Positions 18,301 to 27,521 are shown, counted from the first letter of the stretch. The stretch is DNA of 64,000 nt from Vulcanococcus limneticus LL (GCF_002252705.1 NZ_NQLA01000001.1:124001-188000), one strand, 5' to 3'. Made by a program: numbers and translations. The notes: generated from the letters alone by a model not told the origin.

Positions 18301-19910
18301 AGTTCGGGGCCCGTCAGCCGCTCCAACACCAGCAGCTGGCGGGCCCAGGCCAGCTCGGCGCTCCAATGGCCCAGCAGGGGGTTGCGCCGCTGGCGCAGGG
18401 CCAGCGCCAGCCGCGGCTCGGCCAGGCTGCCATCGGCCCGCACCTCTCCCTCCAGCACTGGGGCGGATCCCAGGGGGCCGGTGAGGGCGGGCAGGTCCCG
18501 CCAAAGGTCGCGGCCCAGCCGCAGCTCGCGCGAGCGCAGGGCCAGCCGCGGCCAGACGCTGCCGCCGGCCGTGAGCCGGGCATCACCGCGTCGCAGCACC
18601 AGCTCGGGCAATCGCAGCTGCAGGGGCGGTACACCGCGGCGAACGGGGCGCCCATCGATGTCCAGGCGGGCACTGAGATCCAGGGGCCGCGCCGGACCCT
18701 GCCCAATCGCTGGCAACCGCAGCCGCCCCTGCAGGCGGCCGGTCAGGTGGCGCCAGGGGCCAGCCAGGCTGGCGCTGAGCCTGTGACCGACGCGGCGCTC
18801 CTGGGCCTGCAGCTGCAACTCAAGCCGGCCTGCCCGGCGCCCCCCCAGTTGGAAGCCGCCCTGGAACCGCCCGCTCCAGGGCCCCATGGCCAGCTCACCG
18901 GGCAGCAGCACCAGGGCCTGCCCGCGGCAGCGCAGGGTCAGCCGCTCGGCCGCCAGGGGCCCGGGCAGCACGGGCCAGCGCCAGCGGGCGCCGCGGACCT
19001 GCAGCTGGCCCTGGCAGCGGCGGCCCCGACCCCCTGCCGTGACGGGGAGTCCGCGGTCCCGATCGGATCGTCGCAGGCCGGGATCCTCCAGCTCCAGCCG
19101 GCCGCTGGCCAGGCCCTCCAGCCGGCCCGCCAGTTGCCGCTGCACGCCTGCGGGCAGAAGGGGCACCAGGGGCGCCACGGGCAGCTGGCGCGGAGCCATG
19201 GCCACGGACCAGCGCCGATCCCGCCAGTTCAGGGCAGCCTGGAAGGGCACGACGCCACCGGCCGCCGGCCGCAGGCTGCCGTTGAGCCGCAGCTGGCGCC
19301 TCCACAGCTCCAGCCGTGTCGTGCCCTGCAGGGAGGCCCGCAGGGGCCTGTTGGGGAGTCCCGCCACCGCCGGGGGCTGCAGCCGCGCCCGCGCCGCATC
19401 CAGCAGCCGGATCTCCAGACCGATGCGGGGCGGCTCGGCTCCGGGGGGGAAGGGGCCCAGTTCCCAGTAGGCGCCGCGACGGTTGGGGCGCAGCTCGGCG
19501 CGGGCTCCCTTGAGCTCCAGGCGCAGCATCCAGGCCTGGCGAGCCAGGCTGGCCAGGGGATCGAGGCTCACCGTCACGGCCTCCACCTCGGCCGAGGAGG
19601 GGTTGTCTGGCCCTGGCCGGAAGCGGCTGGCCCCGGCGGCGACCCCCCAGGGGCGAAGACCGCTGTAGGGGCCAAGTTCCAGCGGGTGGCCCATCACCCG
19701 CCCGAGCTGGCGCTCCAGTTGGGGTTTCAGCTGGCGATAGACGGCGGCAGCGGCGCCATCGGCACCCCACCAGGCCACCGCCGCAACACCGGCAGCCAGG
19801 GCCAGGGGCGCCAGGCGTCTCGGCAGGCTGGCCGTGGCCGTGGCCGTGGCCGTGGCCGTGGCCGGGGGCGGACTGGACGGGTCGCGGGAGTCCTGCGGCT
19901 GCACCCCCAT
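15339..19910 (-). CDS. tamB: TamB/DUF490-type translocation and assembly protein
   Basis: A very large (1523-residue) envelope protein of the TamB/AsmA-like family, which bridges the inner and outer membranes for lipid transport or outer-membrane protein assembly. The N-terminus is Pro/Ser/Thr-rich with an (Ala-Thr)5 run. A single membrane anchor (LAPLALAAGVAAVAWWGADG) follows, then a long beta-rich repetitive region. The conserved C-terminal TamB domain covers about the last 400 residues (VVLTVSGPADRLMENIRLRSSPPLPEERLVALIGG) and ends in QLQLFFRF, a terminal-Phe beta-strand. The frame is open further upstream, but those residues overlap the divergent ycf51 gene, so the ATG at 19910 is preferred. 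Confidence 0.9.
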   Translation of the reverse strand: MGVQPQDSRDPSSPPPATATATATATASLPRRLAPLALAAGVAAVAWWGADGAAAAVYRQLKPQLERQLGRVMGHPLELGPYSGLRPWGVAAGASRFRPGPDNPSSAEVEAVTVSLDPLASLARQAWMLRLELKGARAELRPNRRGAYWELGPFPPGAEPPRIGLEIRLLDAARARLQPPAVAGLPNRPLRASLQGTTRLELWRRQLRLNGSLRPAAGGVVPFQAALNWRDRRWSVAMAPRQLPVAPLVPLLPAGVQRQLAGRLEGLASGRLELEDPGLRRSDRDRGLPVTAGGRGRRCQGQLQVRGARWRWPVLPGPLAAERLTLRCRGQALVLLPGELAMGPWSGRFQGGFQLGGRRAGRLELQLQAQERRVGHRLSASLAGPWRHLTGRLQGRLRLPAIGQGPARPLDLSARLDIDGRPVRRGVPPLQLRLPELVLRRGDARLTAGGSVWPRLALRSRELRLGRDLWRDLPALTGPLGSAPVLEGEVRADGSLAEPRLALALRQRRNPLLGHWSAELAWARQLLVLERLTGPELKASGRLPLAWGRQGLRAGELDVQLALRRYPLARLTPLLGSRVRGFFDAWGSLRGPLSALRPDLELQVESPGAGPLALAETWRGRLSPAPGGGGALALESLAPALPGRLTASMGRNWLPTRVQLERQEGQLAFSGSPRRYLWRARSFPLDGLSVALGPRQRFQPLSGLLSGQGSLDLQPLWMHGSARVEAPQLLGIRGRQFDAHGEYRGNRFELTGRLQPRGDGRHPGGEIGLRLRGERGGALWSRLEGRRLNADLIRELLEAWPQWRGGPPPPRGQARDLGTLAIDTLGGTLQDQLQALAAAQQRLASQAALARERSPRPQLQDLQALVDANLTFTGPSPDRLYLDLRARGHLWLEQEDRDQVLASEPLRVRLEGPLGQGGGRFSFDHLPLALLALLTPVPEGLRGGLSAQGRYRLGGGSPTLEATLALQQASLNGQGLSLERGALALDGEALQVDWSLRSAGASNDVEFKGRVPLQPEAEGLELRLASRADGLRFLASLAGPSVRWEQGSADLQLLVRGSLRQPIANGFLRFRGGVLAVAGQTMRDLEATVLFDFADLELQQLSARVGERGLLSGSGQLALVHPNEDLARPLTLQLRQAPFSVPRLRAVADGEVRVGGSLLRPQLGGELRLSKGVLNVQPGQLAKVEAPEQPVSVRQLVEERWDFSQPIVVMGPDIESGTSRSLREAVPNLPFIGLDGLRLRLGPDLRVVVPNVVNFGAAGLLTLNGPLDPSLQARGVVRLLNGRLGLFTTSFSLDPDAPNVAVFTPSLGLIPYLDIALRTRVSDNIATGRTDRSSIYDWNVAAPTTALDQLNLIRVVLTVSGPADRLMENIRLRSSPPLPEERLVALIGGNSLVGLIGGNATAALATVLGQSLLSPVVGSLSEAFGQRLSFALYPTYFAPADTASGGGPGQTRVRRIPSQLVLGSEIGLDLTERFNFSVLAAPNRSDIPPQMTLRYQASDRLGLQGSVDSEGRWQTQLQLFFRF
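19831..19863. repeat. Hexanucleotide tandem repeat (GCCGTG)5
   Basis: Five perfect copies of GCCGTG plus a trailing GCC. On the minus strand this encodes an alternating Ala-Thr run near the N-terminus of the TamB-like protein. Changes in copy number would stay in frame. Confidence 0.9.
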
Positions 19911-19977
19911 GGGCCCGTAGCTGTCAGCGGCTGGGGAGGCCCGAATATAAGGGGATTGCTCCACTTGCCCAGTCCCC

Positions 19978-20445
19978 ATGCCCGCCGATCCCCTGCTGTT
20001 CACGGCTGGCACCTGGCTCGGGGCCGCGAGCGGCGTGTTGGCGGTCCTGACCGTGGCCGGCTTCCTGGCCCGCTGGGGGATCCGCTTCCGCCTGGTGGGG
20101 GTGACCAGCTTCACCGCCCTGCTGGCGCTCTCCTGCCTGGCCTTCGCGATCAGCTACTCGCCCCGCACCGCTGTGGAGGGCGCCGTGACCGTGCCGGTGG
20201 TGTTCGACAACGGCACCGACCTGGTGATCGCTGCCGCCCCTGAGGGTCTGGCTCCCGAGGCCTATGGCCCAACCGTGGAGCAGGTGGCCCGTAACCTGCG
20301 TGGTGGCGGCCGCAGCAGCGACGACGGCCTGGTCCATGTCCGCCTGCGTCGCATCGAGAGCGCCGGCGACGGCCTGGCGCGGCCGGTGATCCTGGCGGAG
20401 GCCACCCGCAGCCTGCGTGGCGATGCCGTGACGGTGCTGCCCTGA
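19978..20445 (+). CDS. ycf51: Ycf51-family membrane protein
   Basis: A 155-residue protein of the Ycf51 (DUF2518) family, found in cyanobacteria and some algal plastids, function unknown. Two membrane helices lie near residues 12-30 and 37-56. The soluble part contains VTVPVVFDNGTDLVIAAAP, which I recognise as the family's conserved core, and a C-terminal strand ending RGDAVTVLP. It is divergent from the TamB gene with 67 bases between starts and is followed after 29 bases by the DUF4332-type gene. Confidence 0.82.
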   Translation: MPADPLLFTAGTWLGAASGVLAVLTVAGFLARWGIRFRLVGVTSFTALLALSCLAFAISYSPRTAVEGAVTVPVVFDNGTDLVIAAAPEGLAPEAYGPTVEQVARNLRGGGRSSDDGLVHVRLRRIESAGDGLARPVILAEATRSLRGDAVTVLP

Positions 20446-20474
20446 GGGGCGCTGCCCCGTTCGGGGAGCCCGCA

Positions 20475-20885
20475 GTGACGCTGCGCCTGCCAAGCCACTT
20501 CCGCAGCGAGGCCGCCGTGCTCGCCCGAGCCGGCCTGGACAGCTGGGCGGCCCTGGCGCGCCAGAGCGATGCCCAGCTGCGTCGGTTGGCCAGCGGCGGC
20601 GATGCCTCCGAGCAGCGGTTGATCAAGTTGCGGGGCCAGGCCCAGCTGGTGGTGGAGGTGGGGCTCCAGCCCGAGGAGGCCGCCCTGCTCCTCTACGCCG
20701 GCATCGCCAGCCGCCGCGGCCTGGCCGAAGCCTCGCCCCAGCAGCTGCTCACCCAGTTGGGCCGTCTGCAGCGCTCGCTGCTGGGCATGGCCCCGCCCCG
20801 GGTCGATCCGGCCACGCTGCGGCGCTGGATCCGCCAGGCCCAGGCCGGCCCCGGCCAGGCCGGCCCCAGTCGCTCGCCGAACTGA
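20475..20885 (+). CDS. DUF4332/helix-hairpin-helix-like protein
   Basis: A 136-residue protein from a GTG start. It has small helical repeats of the form found in DUF4332 proteins, which resemble helix-hairpin-helix DNA-binding modules: AAVLARAGLDSWAALARQSDAQLRRLAS, then a second unit RGLAEASPQQLLTQLGRLQRSLLG. The C-terminus is Gln/Ala/Gly-rich and looks disordered. It lies 29 bases after ycf51 and is probably co-transcribed. A nucleic-acid-binding role is possible but unproven. Confidence 0.7.
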   Translation: MTLRLPSHFRSEAAVLARAGLDSWAALARQSDAQLRRLASGGDASEQRLIKLRGQAQLVVEVGLQPEEAALLLYAGIASRRGLAEASPQQLLTQLGRLQRSLLGMAPPRVDPATLRRWIRQAQAGPGQAGPSRSPN

Positions 20886-21169
20886 CCCCCGTGCCCCGGA
20901 GGCCACTGGTTTTGGACTCTGGAATGGGGGCACCAAGGCTGAGCCGGAGGCCCGGACCTCTCCCCACCCCACCCATCCGCTCCCTCTCAGGCCCACCGCT
21001 GAGCAAGTCCATTGCTGAGCAAAGCCACTGCTGAGCAGGTCCACCTGGACCCAGTGTCGGCCTTGTCCCGGTCCGCTCAACGGCAGTTCCGCCCACCAGC
21101 TCACGCCTCCGGATCCGTCTCCCCGTTCCTCCGTCCATCCTCCCCTCCAGGGCCTGTCCCTGTCCCGTC
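20886..21169 (+). other. 284-base intergenic region with repeats
   Basis: No gene seen. It holds a GTGCCCC/GGGGCAC inverted repeat (20891-20897 with 20927-20933) that could terminate the ycf51 unit, and the three-copy 16-bp tandem repeat at 20998-21045. The rest is C-rich with no tRNA or clear promoter. Confidence 0.6.
20998..21045 (+). repeat. Three tandem copies of a 16-bp repeat
   Basis: The units are GCTGAGCAAGTCCATT, GCTGAGCAAAGCCACT and GCTGAGCAGGTCCACC, exactly head to tail. The junctions create near-palindromes: TTGCT-G-AGCAA (around the second unit) and CTGCT-G-AGCAG (around the third). They lie 125 bases upstream of the small secreted-protein gene. Confidence 0.85.
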
Positions 21170-21496
21170 GTGCGTTCCACCCGCTCCCAGCCTCGAGCCC
21201 AACGCCCAGCATCCCGGCAGCTCCGCACCCTGCTGGCCGTCGCCCTGGCCATCCCCGCCGCCGGCATGGTCGCCCTGCCCGCCCGTGCCAATTCGCCCTT
21301 GCTGGATTCGGTCAAGCAGAACCCGCAGCTGGCCCGCAGCCTCTGCAACGACCTGAAGGCCCTCAACGCCCAGGGCCTCTCCGCCACCTCCCCCCAGGCC
21401 GTGGCGATGGTGGCCTCCCGCCAGGGCCTGAACAAGACCGACGCCGAGATCCTCACCACCTACGTGGTGGGCCTGCACTGCCCCGAGGTGCGCTGA
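21170..21496 (+). CDS. Small secreted protein with two cysteines
   Basis: A 108-residue protein from a GTG start. The basic N-terminus (MRSTRSQPRAQRPASRQL) and hydrophobic core (LLAVALAIPAAGMVAL) end at PARA, a good signal-peptidase site near residue 40. The mature part of about 68 residues is helical and has one cysteine in each half (SLCNDL and LHCPEV), so a disulfide is possible. I do not recognise the family. The next gene starts three bases after its stop, suggesting co-transcription with the CocE-type hydrolase. The tandem repeat array upstream may regulate it. Confidence 0.7.
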   Translation: MRSTRSQPRAQRPASRQLRTLLAVALAIPAAGMVALPARANSPLLDSVKQNPQLARSLCNDLKALNAQGLSATSPQAVAMVASRQGLNKTDAEILTTYVVGLHCPEVR

Positions 21497-21499
21497 GCC

Positions 21500-23137
21500 G
21501 TGGCCGCCATTGCCGGGGCGCCCGGGGCTGACCAGCCGGTTCAGGTCAGTGACGCCAGCCTCACGACCCCGGATGGCGTGATCCTGGTGGCCCGTCTCTG
21601 GCGGCCGGCAGGTCGCGGCCCCTGGCCGGCCCTGGTGATGCGCCAGCCCTACGGCCGGGCGATCGCCTCCACTGTCACCTATGCCCATCCCCACTGGTAT
21701 GCCAGCCAGGGCTATGCGGTGCTGGTGCAGGACGTCCGCGGCCGCGGCGACTCCGGCGGCGTCTTCGGCGGCTTCGCCCAGGAGGCGGCGGATGGCAGCT
21801 GGACCCTGGCCTGGCTGCGGGATCAGCCCTGGTGCAACGGCCGCGTGGGCTGTTATGGCTTCTCGTATCAGGGCCTGAGCCAGTTGCTCTGGCGCGATGG
21901 CGCCCAGCTCCCCGACGCCCTCGCCCCCGCCATGGCGGGTCTGGATGAGCGGCTGCACTGGGCCAGCGATGGCGGCGCCCACTGGTGGGGTCTGGGCCTG
22001 GCCTGGGCCCTGCAGCTCGCTGCCGAGGGCTGCCGGCGCCAGGGCGATGACGCGGGCTGGCTGGCGATCCGTCAGGCCCTGGGGGACGCCAGTTTCCTGG
22101 AGGCTGGCCCGGAGCTGCTGGCCCGCCATGACCCCGGCGGCATGGGGCTGGCCTGGCTGCGGCGGGATCCCCTCGACGCCCAGGGCTGGCGCTGCCACCA
22201 GCCGCCTGCCGAGCTCTGGAGCCGGCCGATGCTGCAGATCGGCGGCTGGCACGACCCCTATCTCCATGGGGTGCTGGACCTGTGGCAGCGGGCCGAGGCC
22301 GGCGGCAGCGATCAGCTGCTGCGCATCGGCCCCTGGACCCATCTCAACTGGCAGGGGGGGATCGACCGGCTGCAGCTGGCCTTCTTCGATCGTCACCTGC
22401 GTGACCGGGAGCCGGCGCCGGCCGCTGGCCAGCCCCCCGCTCTGATGGCAGACCTGACCACGGGGCGCTGGCTGGCCCGCTCCCCTCGCCTGGCCAGTGG
22501 CCAGCACTGGCGGCTGGCCAGCGGCGGCCTGGCGGGGATCGACGCCGGCGAGGGCCAGCTGCTGGAGGCCCCTAGCTCTGGATCCGGCCGGGCTGCCGGC
22601 CCAGGAGCCGGCACGGTGCTGCTGGTGCACGATCCCTGGCGGCCGCTGCCGGGCCGCGGCGGCCACCTGGGCCTCGATGCCGGCCTGGTGGAGCGGGGCG
22701 ACCTGGACCAGCGCAGCGATGTGGTCTGCTTCACCGGCGTGCCGCTGGCGGCACCCCTGGAGCTCCTGGGCCGGCCGGTGCTGGAGCTGGTGGTAGCGGC
22801 GGATCAGCCGGGCTTCGATCTGACTGTGGCCCTTTCGGTGCTGAAGCCCTCGGGTGCGGTGCTGCAACTCAGCACTGGCGTGGCCCGCTGGCTCGGGCCC
22901 GACGCCCAGCGGCCGCTGCGGCGCCGGGTGGCGCTCCAGCCCCTGCTGGCCACCCTCCAGGCCGGCGAGCGGCTTCGGCTCTCGATCGGCGCCGCCGCCT
23001 GGCCCCAGATCGCCGTCAACCCGGGCACCGGCGCCCTGCCCGCCGGCCCCAGCGGCCCCCGCCACCGGGTGATCACCCTGGAGCTGCAGCTGGCCGAGGC
23101 GGAGCTCGGCATCACCCCGATGCTTGGGGCAAACTGA
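21500..23137 (+). CDS. CocE/NonD-family hydrolase
   Basis: A 545-residue alpha/beta hydrolase of the X-Pro dipeptidyl-peptidase (S15)/CocE type. It begins with LTTPDGVILVARLWRPAGRGPWPALVMRQPYGR. It shows the oxyanion-side VLVQDVRGRGDSGG and a nucleophile elbow GFSYQG with Ser122. The C-terminal half (from about residue 360) is the jelly-roll domain of this family (LELVVAADQPGFDLTVALSVL). It would hydrolyse an ester, amide or prolyl peptide; the substrate is not predictable. GTG start at 21500. No signal peptide is evident, so it is probably cytoplasmic. Confidence 0.88.
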   Translation: MAAIAGAPGADQPVQVSDASLTTPDGVILVARLWRPAGRGPWPALVMRQPYGRAIASTVTYAHPHWYASQGYAVLVQDVRGRGDSGGVFGGFAQEAADGSWTLAWLRDQPWCNGRVGCYGFSYQGLSQLLWRDGAQLPDALAPAMAGLDERLHWASDGGAHWWGLGLAWALQLAAEGCRRQGDDAGWLAIRQALGDASFLEAGPELLARHDPGGMGLAWLRRDPLDAQGWRCHQPPAELWSRPMLQIGGWHDPYLHGVLDLWQRAEAGGSDQLLRIGPWTHLNWQGGIDRLQLAFFDRHLRDREPAPAAGQPPALMADLTTGRWLARSPRLASGQHWRLASGGLAGIDAGEGQLLEAPSSGSGRAAGPGAGTVLLVHDPWRPLPGRGGHLGLDAGLVERGDLDQRSDVVCFTGVPLAAPLELLGRPVLELVVAADQPGFDLTVALSVLKPSGAVLQLSTGVARWLGPDAQRPLRRRVALQPLLATLQAGERLRLSIGAAAWPQIAVNPGTGALPAGPSGPRHRVITLELQLAEAELGITPMLGAN

Positions 23138-23162
23138 GCCGACTTCGACCCTCCCCCCGCCC

Positions 23163-23921
23163 GTGACCCTGCGCGCCGTCCTGCTTGGTCTTGCTGTCGC
23201 CACCACAGGGCTCAGCGGGGTAGCCCTGGCCCAGGTCCCCGCCAAGGCCCCGACCGCCGCCCGGGCGAGTGTCGTCCAGCCGGCCCTGAGCGTGGAGCAG
23301 GCCCGGGCCGCCGCGCGCCGCGTGCTGGAGGCGGTGAAGAGCCGCGATGCCAATGCCCGCTACGCCCAGTTCTCCGATGAACTGAAGGCGATGAGCAGCC
23401 CCTCGATGGTGGCCGCCACGATCCGCAGCCAGCCCAGGATCCTCAGCTATGAGCTACTGAGCGTGCGCAGCGGCGTCAGCAGCAGCACCGTGGAGGCCGA
23501 GCTCACCACCACGAGCGGCAAGATCGTGATCTTCATCGTGCTCAACCACGAGGGCAAGATCAGCCGCTACTACGTGGATCGCACCGACGATGCCACCAGC
23601 GAAGTGGCGCTGAACTTCGTGCGGGCCCTGAGCACCGGCAATTTCATCACCGCCGAGAGCTTCCTCAGTCCGGACTTCCAGAAGGAGATCCCCCCGGCGG
23701 CCCTGCAGGCCAAGTGGCTGGAGCTGCAGCGGGAAACCGGCTCCTTCGTGCGGGTGGGCCGGGCCGTGGAAGCGGAGCGGACCCCGGACGCGCGGCTGGT
23801 GCTGGTGAACGTGGAATTCAACCGTCTCACCGACAACCTCTACGTGATCCTCAACGCCAACAACCAGATCGTGGGCGTCGACTTCCCCGAGGCACCGGCC
23901 AAGCCCCTGCCGGCGCGCTGA
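23163..23921 (+). CDS. Secreted DUF3887-like protein
   Basis: A conserved exported protein of about 252 residues. The GTG at 23163 gives a compact signal peptide (MTLRAVLLGLAVATTGLSGVALA, cleavage near AQV). An ATG at 23124 is possible but adds 13 proline-rich residues and overlaps the upstream gene. The mature part holds two similar halves, each starting with helices and ending in strands: AARRVLEAVKSRDANARYAQFSDELKAMSS and ALNFVRALSTGNFITAESFLSPDFQKEI. This pattern fits DUF3887-type modules. Role unknown. It may be co-transcribed with the CocE hydrolase. Confidence 0.7.
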   Translation: MTLRAVLLGLAVATTGLSGVALAQVPAKAPTAARASVVQPALSVEQARAAARRVLEAVKSRDANARYAQFSDELKAMSSPSMVAATIRSQPRILSYELLSVRSGVSSSTVEAELTTTSGKIVIFIVLNHEGKISRYYVDRTDDATSEVALNFVRALSTGNFITAESFLSPDFQKEIPPAALQAKWLELQRETGSFVRVGRAVEAERTPDARLVLVNVEFNRLTDNLYVILNANNQIVGVDFPEAPAKPLPAR

Positions 23922-24049
23922 CCTTCAACTCCGCTGTCCCCCGCGGCAGCCGCTGCGTACTTGGTGTCATCACGCCTGGGGCGGCCCGTCAAATCCGCAA
24001 CGGCCGGCCCCGAAAAGCCGCCTAGGCTCGCAGTCACGCCCTGCTTTCA

Positions 24050-26344
24050 ATGCCTGTGCTGGCTCAGCTCGACTGGTTGGTGGACGACGCCCAGCTCCTG
24101 GCGGAATGCCGGCACAACCATCCCTTCGCGCTGTTGGGTCACCAGCCCCTGGAGTCAGGGGGCTGGGTGGTGCGGGTGTGGATGCCGGAGGCCGAGCGGG
24201 TGGACCTGCTCCACGCCGGCCAGACGATCGCCCTGGAGACCCCGCATCACCCCTGGCTGTTCGAGGCCGAGACCGCTCAGGACCCCGGCAGCACCTACCA
24301 GGTGCGGGTGCTGCGCGGCGGCATCGAGCACGTGGCCCACGACCCCTGGGCCTTCCGCGACGAGTGGATGGGCGAGCTGGATCGCCACCTGTTCGCCGAG
24401 GGCAACCACCACCACATCTGGCGCCGCATGGGCGCTCACCCGGTGACGCACCACGGCGTGGCCGGCGTGCAGTTCTGCCTCTGGGCCCCCAACGCCCGCA
24501 GCGTTTCTCTGCTCGGCAACTTCAACGGCTGGGATGGCCGCCATCACCCGATGCAGAGCCGGGTGGGGGGCCTCTGGGAGCTGTTCATCCCCGGTCTCGC
24601 CGCCGGGGAGATCTACAAGTACGAGGTGCGCACCCAGGCTGGCCACTGCTACCAGAAGGCCGACCCCTACGGCTTCCGCCACGAGGTGCGCCCCGCCAAC
24701 GGCTCGATTGTCGAAGCCCTGGGTGCCTTCCCCTGGAGCGACGCCGACTGGCTGGCGGCCCGCGACAGCCGCAACCCCCTGGATCAGCCGATTGCGGTCT
24801 ATGAACTGCACCTGGGCAGCTGGCTGCACGGCAGCGCCGACCAGCCCTACATCGAGTCCGACGGCACGCCGCGGCCGCCCGTGCCAGCGGCGGATCTGAA
24901 GCCCGGCGCCCGCCTGCTCACCTATCCGGAGCTGGCCGACAAGCTGATTCCCTACGTGAAGGCCCGGGGCTTCACCCACATCGAACTGATGCCGATCTCG
25001 GAGCATCCCTTCGATGGCTCCTGGGGCTATCAGGTGACGGGCTGGTACGCCCCTACCAGCCGCTTCGGCACGCCCGATGAATTCCGGGCGTTCGTGGACC
25101 GCTGCCATGCCGAGGGCATCGGCGTGATCCTCGACTGGGTGCCGGGCCACTTCCCCAAGGACGCCCACGGCCTGGCCTTCTTCGATGGCGCCCACCTCTA
25201 CGAGCACGCCGATCCGCGCATCGGCGAGCACAAGGAGTGGGGCACGCTGATCTTCAACTACAGCCGCAATGAGGTTCGCAACTTCCTGGTGGCGAACCTG
25301 GTGTACTGGTTCGAGCAGTTCCACATCGACGGCATCCGCGTGGACGCGGTGGCCTCGATGCTCTACCGCGACTACCTGCGCCCCGACGGCGAGTGGCTGG
25401 CCAATGAGCAGGGTGGCCGCGAGAACACCGAGGCGGTGCGCTTCCTGCAGCAGGCCAACCACGTGCTGTTCGAGCACTTCCCCGGCGCCCTCTCGATCGC
25501 GGAGGAATCCACCACCTGGCCGATGGTGACCCAACCCACCAGCATTGGCGGCCTGGGCTTCAACCTGAAGTGGAACATGGGCTGGATGCACGACATGCTC
25601 GATTACTTCGAGCTGGATCCCTGGTTCCGCCAGTTCCATCAGAACAACGTCACCTTCTCGATCTGGTACGCCTACACCGAAAACTTCATGCTGGCCCTCA
25701 GCCACGATGAAGTGGTGCACGGCAAGAGCCACCTGCTGCACAAGATGCCGGGCGACGATTGGCAGAAGTTCGCCAATGTGCGCGCTCTGCTGGCCTACAT
25801 GTGGACCCACCCCGGCAAGAAGACCATCTTCATGGGGATGGAATTCGGCCAGCGGGCCGAGTGGAATGTCTGGGGCGACCTGCAGTGGGACCTGCTCCAG
25901 TACGAACCCCACCGTGGCCTGCAGCGCCTGGTGGATGATCTGAATGTGTTTTACAAGTCGGAGCGGGCCCTCTGGGGTGACGACCACGACCAGTTCGGCT
26001 TCCAGTGGATCGACTGCAACGACAATCGCCACTCGGTGATCAGCTTCATGCGACGCGAGAGCACCACCGGCCGCTGGGTGGTGGTGGTTGCCAACTTCAC
26101 CCCCCAGAGTCACTCCCACTACCGGGTGGGTGTGCCGCTGCCTGGCTTCTACAGCGAGGTGTTCAACACCGATGCGGAGCGCTATGGCGGCAGCAACCTG
26201 GGCAACCTCGGCGGCAAGTTCACCGAGGACTGGGGCATCCACGGCTACGAGCAGTCCCTGGATCTGTGCCTGCCGCCCCTCTCGCTGCTGGTGTTCAGCC
26301 GCGACGAGAAGCGCAGCCAGGAGCTGGCCGCCGCCGGCCTCTAG
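24050..26344 (+). CDS. glgB: 1,4-alpha-glucan branching enzyme
   Basis: Makes alpha-1,6 branches in glycogen; 764 residues. An N-terminal region and a CBM48 module ([23 protein letters not shown]) precede the GH13 catalytic domain. The GH13 elements are seen: catalytic Asp432 in [11 protein letters not shown], the acid in AEEST near residue 485, and [12 protein letters not shown]. Length and domain order match cyanobacterial GlgB. It stands alone: 128 bases separate it from the gene upstream, and a GTGCCG/CGGCAC inverted repeat (26344-26370, no T-run) follows the stop. Confidence 0.98.
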   Translation: MPVLAQLDWLVDDAQLLAECRHNHPFALLGHQPLESGGWVVRVWMPEAERVDLLHAGQTIALETPHHPWLFEAETAQDPGSTYQVRVLRGGIEHVAHDPWAFRDEWMGELDRHLFAEGNHHHIWRRMGAHPVTHHGVAGVQFCLWAPNARSVSLLGNFNGWDGRHHPMQSRVGGLWELFIPGLAAGEIYKYEVRTQAGHCYQKADPYGFRHEVRPANGSIVEALGAFPWSDADWLAARDSRNPLDQPIAVYELHLGSWLHGSADQPYIESDGTPRPPVPAADLKPGARLLTYPELADKLIPYVKARGFTHIELMPISEHPFDGSWGYQVTGWYAPTSRFGTPDEFRAFVDRCHAEGIGVILDWVPGHFPKDAHGLAFFDGAHLYEHADPRIGEHKEWGTLIFNYSRNEVRNFLVANLVYWFEQFHIDGIRVDAVASMLYRDYLRPDGEWLANEQGGRENTEAVRFLQQANHVLFEHFPGALSIAEESTTWPMVTQPTSIGGLGFNLKWNMGWMHDMLDYFELDPWFRQFHQNNVTFSIWYAYTENFMLALSHDEVVHGKSHLLHKMPGDDWQKFANVRALLAYMWTHPGKKTIFMGMEFGQRAEWNVWGDLQWDLLQYEPHRGLQRLVDDLNVFYKSERALWGDDHDQFGFQWIDCNDNRHSVISFMRRESTTGRWVVVVANFTPQSHSHYRVGVPLPGFYSEVFNTDAERYGGSNLGNLGGKFTEDWGIHGYEQSLDLCLPPLSLLVFSRDEKRSQELAAAGL

Positions 26345-26462
26345 TGCCGGACTCCCGGCTGGCTCGGCACGGGCTCTGTGACGAAGGGTCCGTCTGGGCT
26401 CGGGACCAACCGGCCCGGCGGGGCCTGCTCGGGTAAGTTCGCCCCTGGCCTCGCTTTCCCCC

Positions 26463-27521
26463 ATGACCGGAACCGCCCCCCTGCTGCTGCGCGCCGCCCG
26501 AGGTGAGCAGGTGGAGCGGCCGCCCGTGTGGATGATGCGCCAGGCCGGCCGTTACATGAAGGTCTACCGCGACCTGCGCGACCGTCACCCCGGCTTCCGC
26601 GAGCGCTCGGAGAACCCGGATCTCTCCTACGAGATCTCGATGCAGCCCTTCCACGCCTTCAAGCCCGATGGCGTGATCCTGTTCTCCGACATCCTCACGC
26701 CGCTGCCGGGCATGGGGATCGACTTCGACATCATCGAGAGCCGCGGCCCGATCATCGAGCCCGCCATCCGCTCCCAGGCCCAGGTGGATGCCCTGCGCCC
26801 CCTGGACCCTGCCGAGGCCCTGCCGTTCGTGGGTGAGGTGCTGGGCCGCCTGCGTCAGGACGTGGGCAACGAGGCCGCGGTGCTGGGCTTCGTGGGCGCC
26901 CCCTGGACCCTGGCTGCCTATGCCGTGGAGGGCAAGAGCTCCAAGACCTACTCGGTGATCAAGCAGATGGCGTTCCGGGAGCCGGCGCTGCTGCACCAGC
27001 TGCTGGGTCACCTGGCCGATTCGATCGCCACCTACGTGCGCTATCAGATCGATTCCGGCGCCCAGGTGGTGCAGCTGTTTGATTCCTGGGCCGGCCAGCT
27101 CAGCCCGATCGACTACGACGTGTTCGCCGCGCCCTACCAGAAGCGGGTGATCGACCAGGTCAAGGCCACCCACCCCGATACCCCCCTGATCCTCTACATC
27201 TCCGGCAGCGCTGGTGTGCTGGAGCGCATGGGCCGCACCGGTGTCGACATTGTGTCGCTGGACTGGACCGTGGACATGGCTGACGGCATCGCCCGCCTGC
27301 CCGAGCACGTGGGCGTGCAGGGCAACGTGGATCCCGGCCTGCTGTTTGGCACTCCGGAAGCCATCCGCGAACGGATCGTGGACACCGTGCGCAAGGCCCG
27401 CGGCCGCAAGCACATCCTCAACCTGGGCCACGGGATCCTGCCCGGTACCCCCGAGGAGAACGCCCGCGTGTTCTTCGAGGCCGGTAAGGCCGTGAACGAG
27501 CTGCTGGGGGCCGCCGTTTGA
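26463..27521 (+). CDS. hemE: Uroporphyrinogen decarboxylase
   Basis: Converts uroporphyrinogen III to coproporphyrinogen III on the heme/chlorophyll branch; 352 residues. The signature [20 protein letters not shown] begins near residue 20, with the substrate-binding [16 protein letters not shown] and [17 protein letters not shown]. It starts 118 bases after glgB. The stop codon overlaps the TTG start of the following SDR gene, so the two are translationally coupled, a pairing worth noting for chlorophyll or heme metabolism. Confidence 0.98.
   Translation: MTGTAPLLLRAARGEQVERPPVWMMRQAGRYMKVYRDLRDRHPGFRERSENPDLSYEISMQPFHAFKPDGVILFSDILTPLPGMGIDFDIIESRGPIIEPAIRSQAQVDALRPLDPAEALPFVGEVLGRLRQDVGNEAAVLGFVGAPWTLAAYAVEGKSSKTYSVIKQMAFREPALLHQLLGHLADSIATYVRYQIDSGAQVVQLFDSWAGQLSPIDYDVFAAPYQKRVIDQVKATHPDTPLILYISGSAGVLERMGRTGVDIVSLDWTVDMADGIARLPEHVGVQGNVDPGLLFGTPEAIRERIVDTVRKARGRKHILNLGHGILPGTPEENARVFFEAGKAVNELLGAAV

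Noticed and set aside
19911-20114. Extended N-terminus of the TamB-like protein
   Set aside because: It would overlap the divergent ycf51 gene and is Arg/Pro-rich with no signal character; the ATG at 19910 is followed shortly by the membrane anchor.
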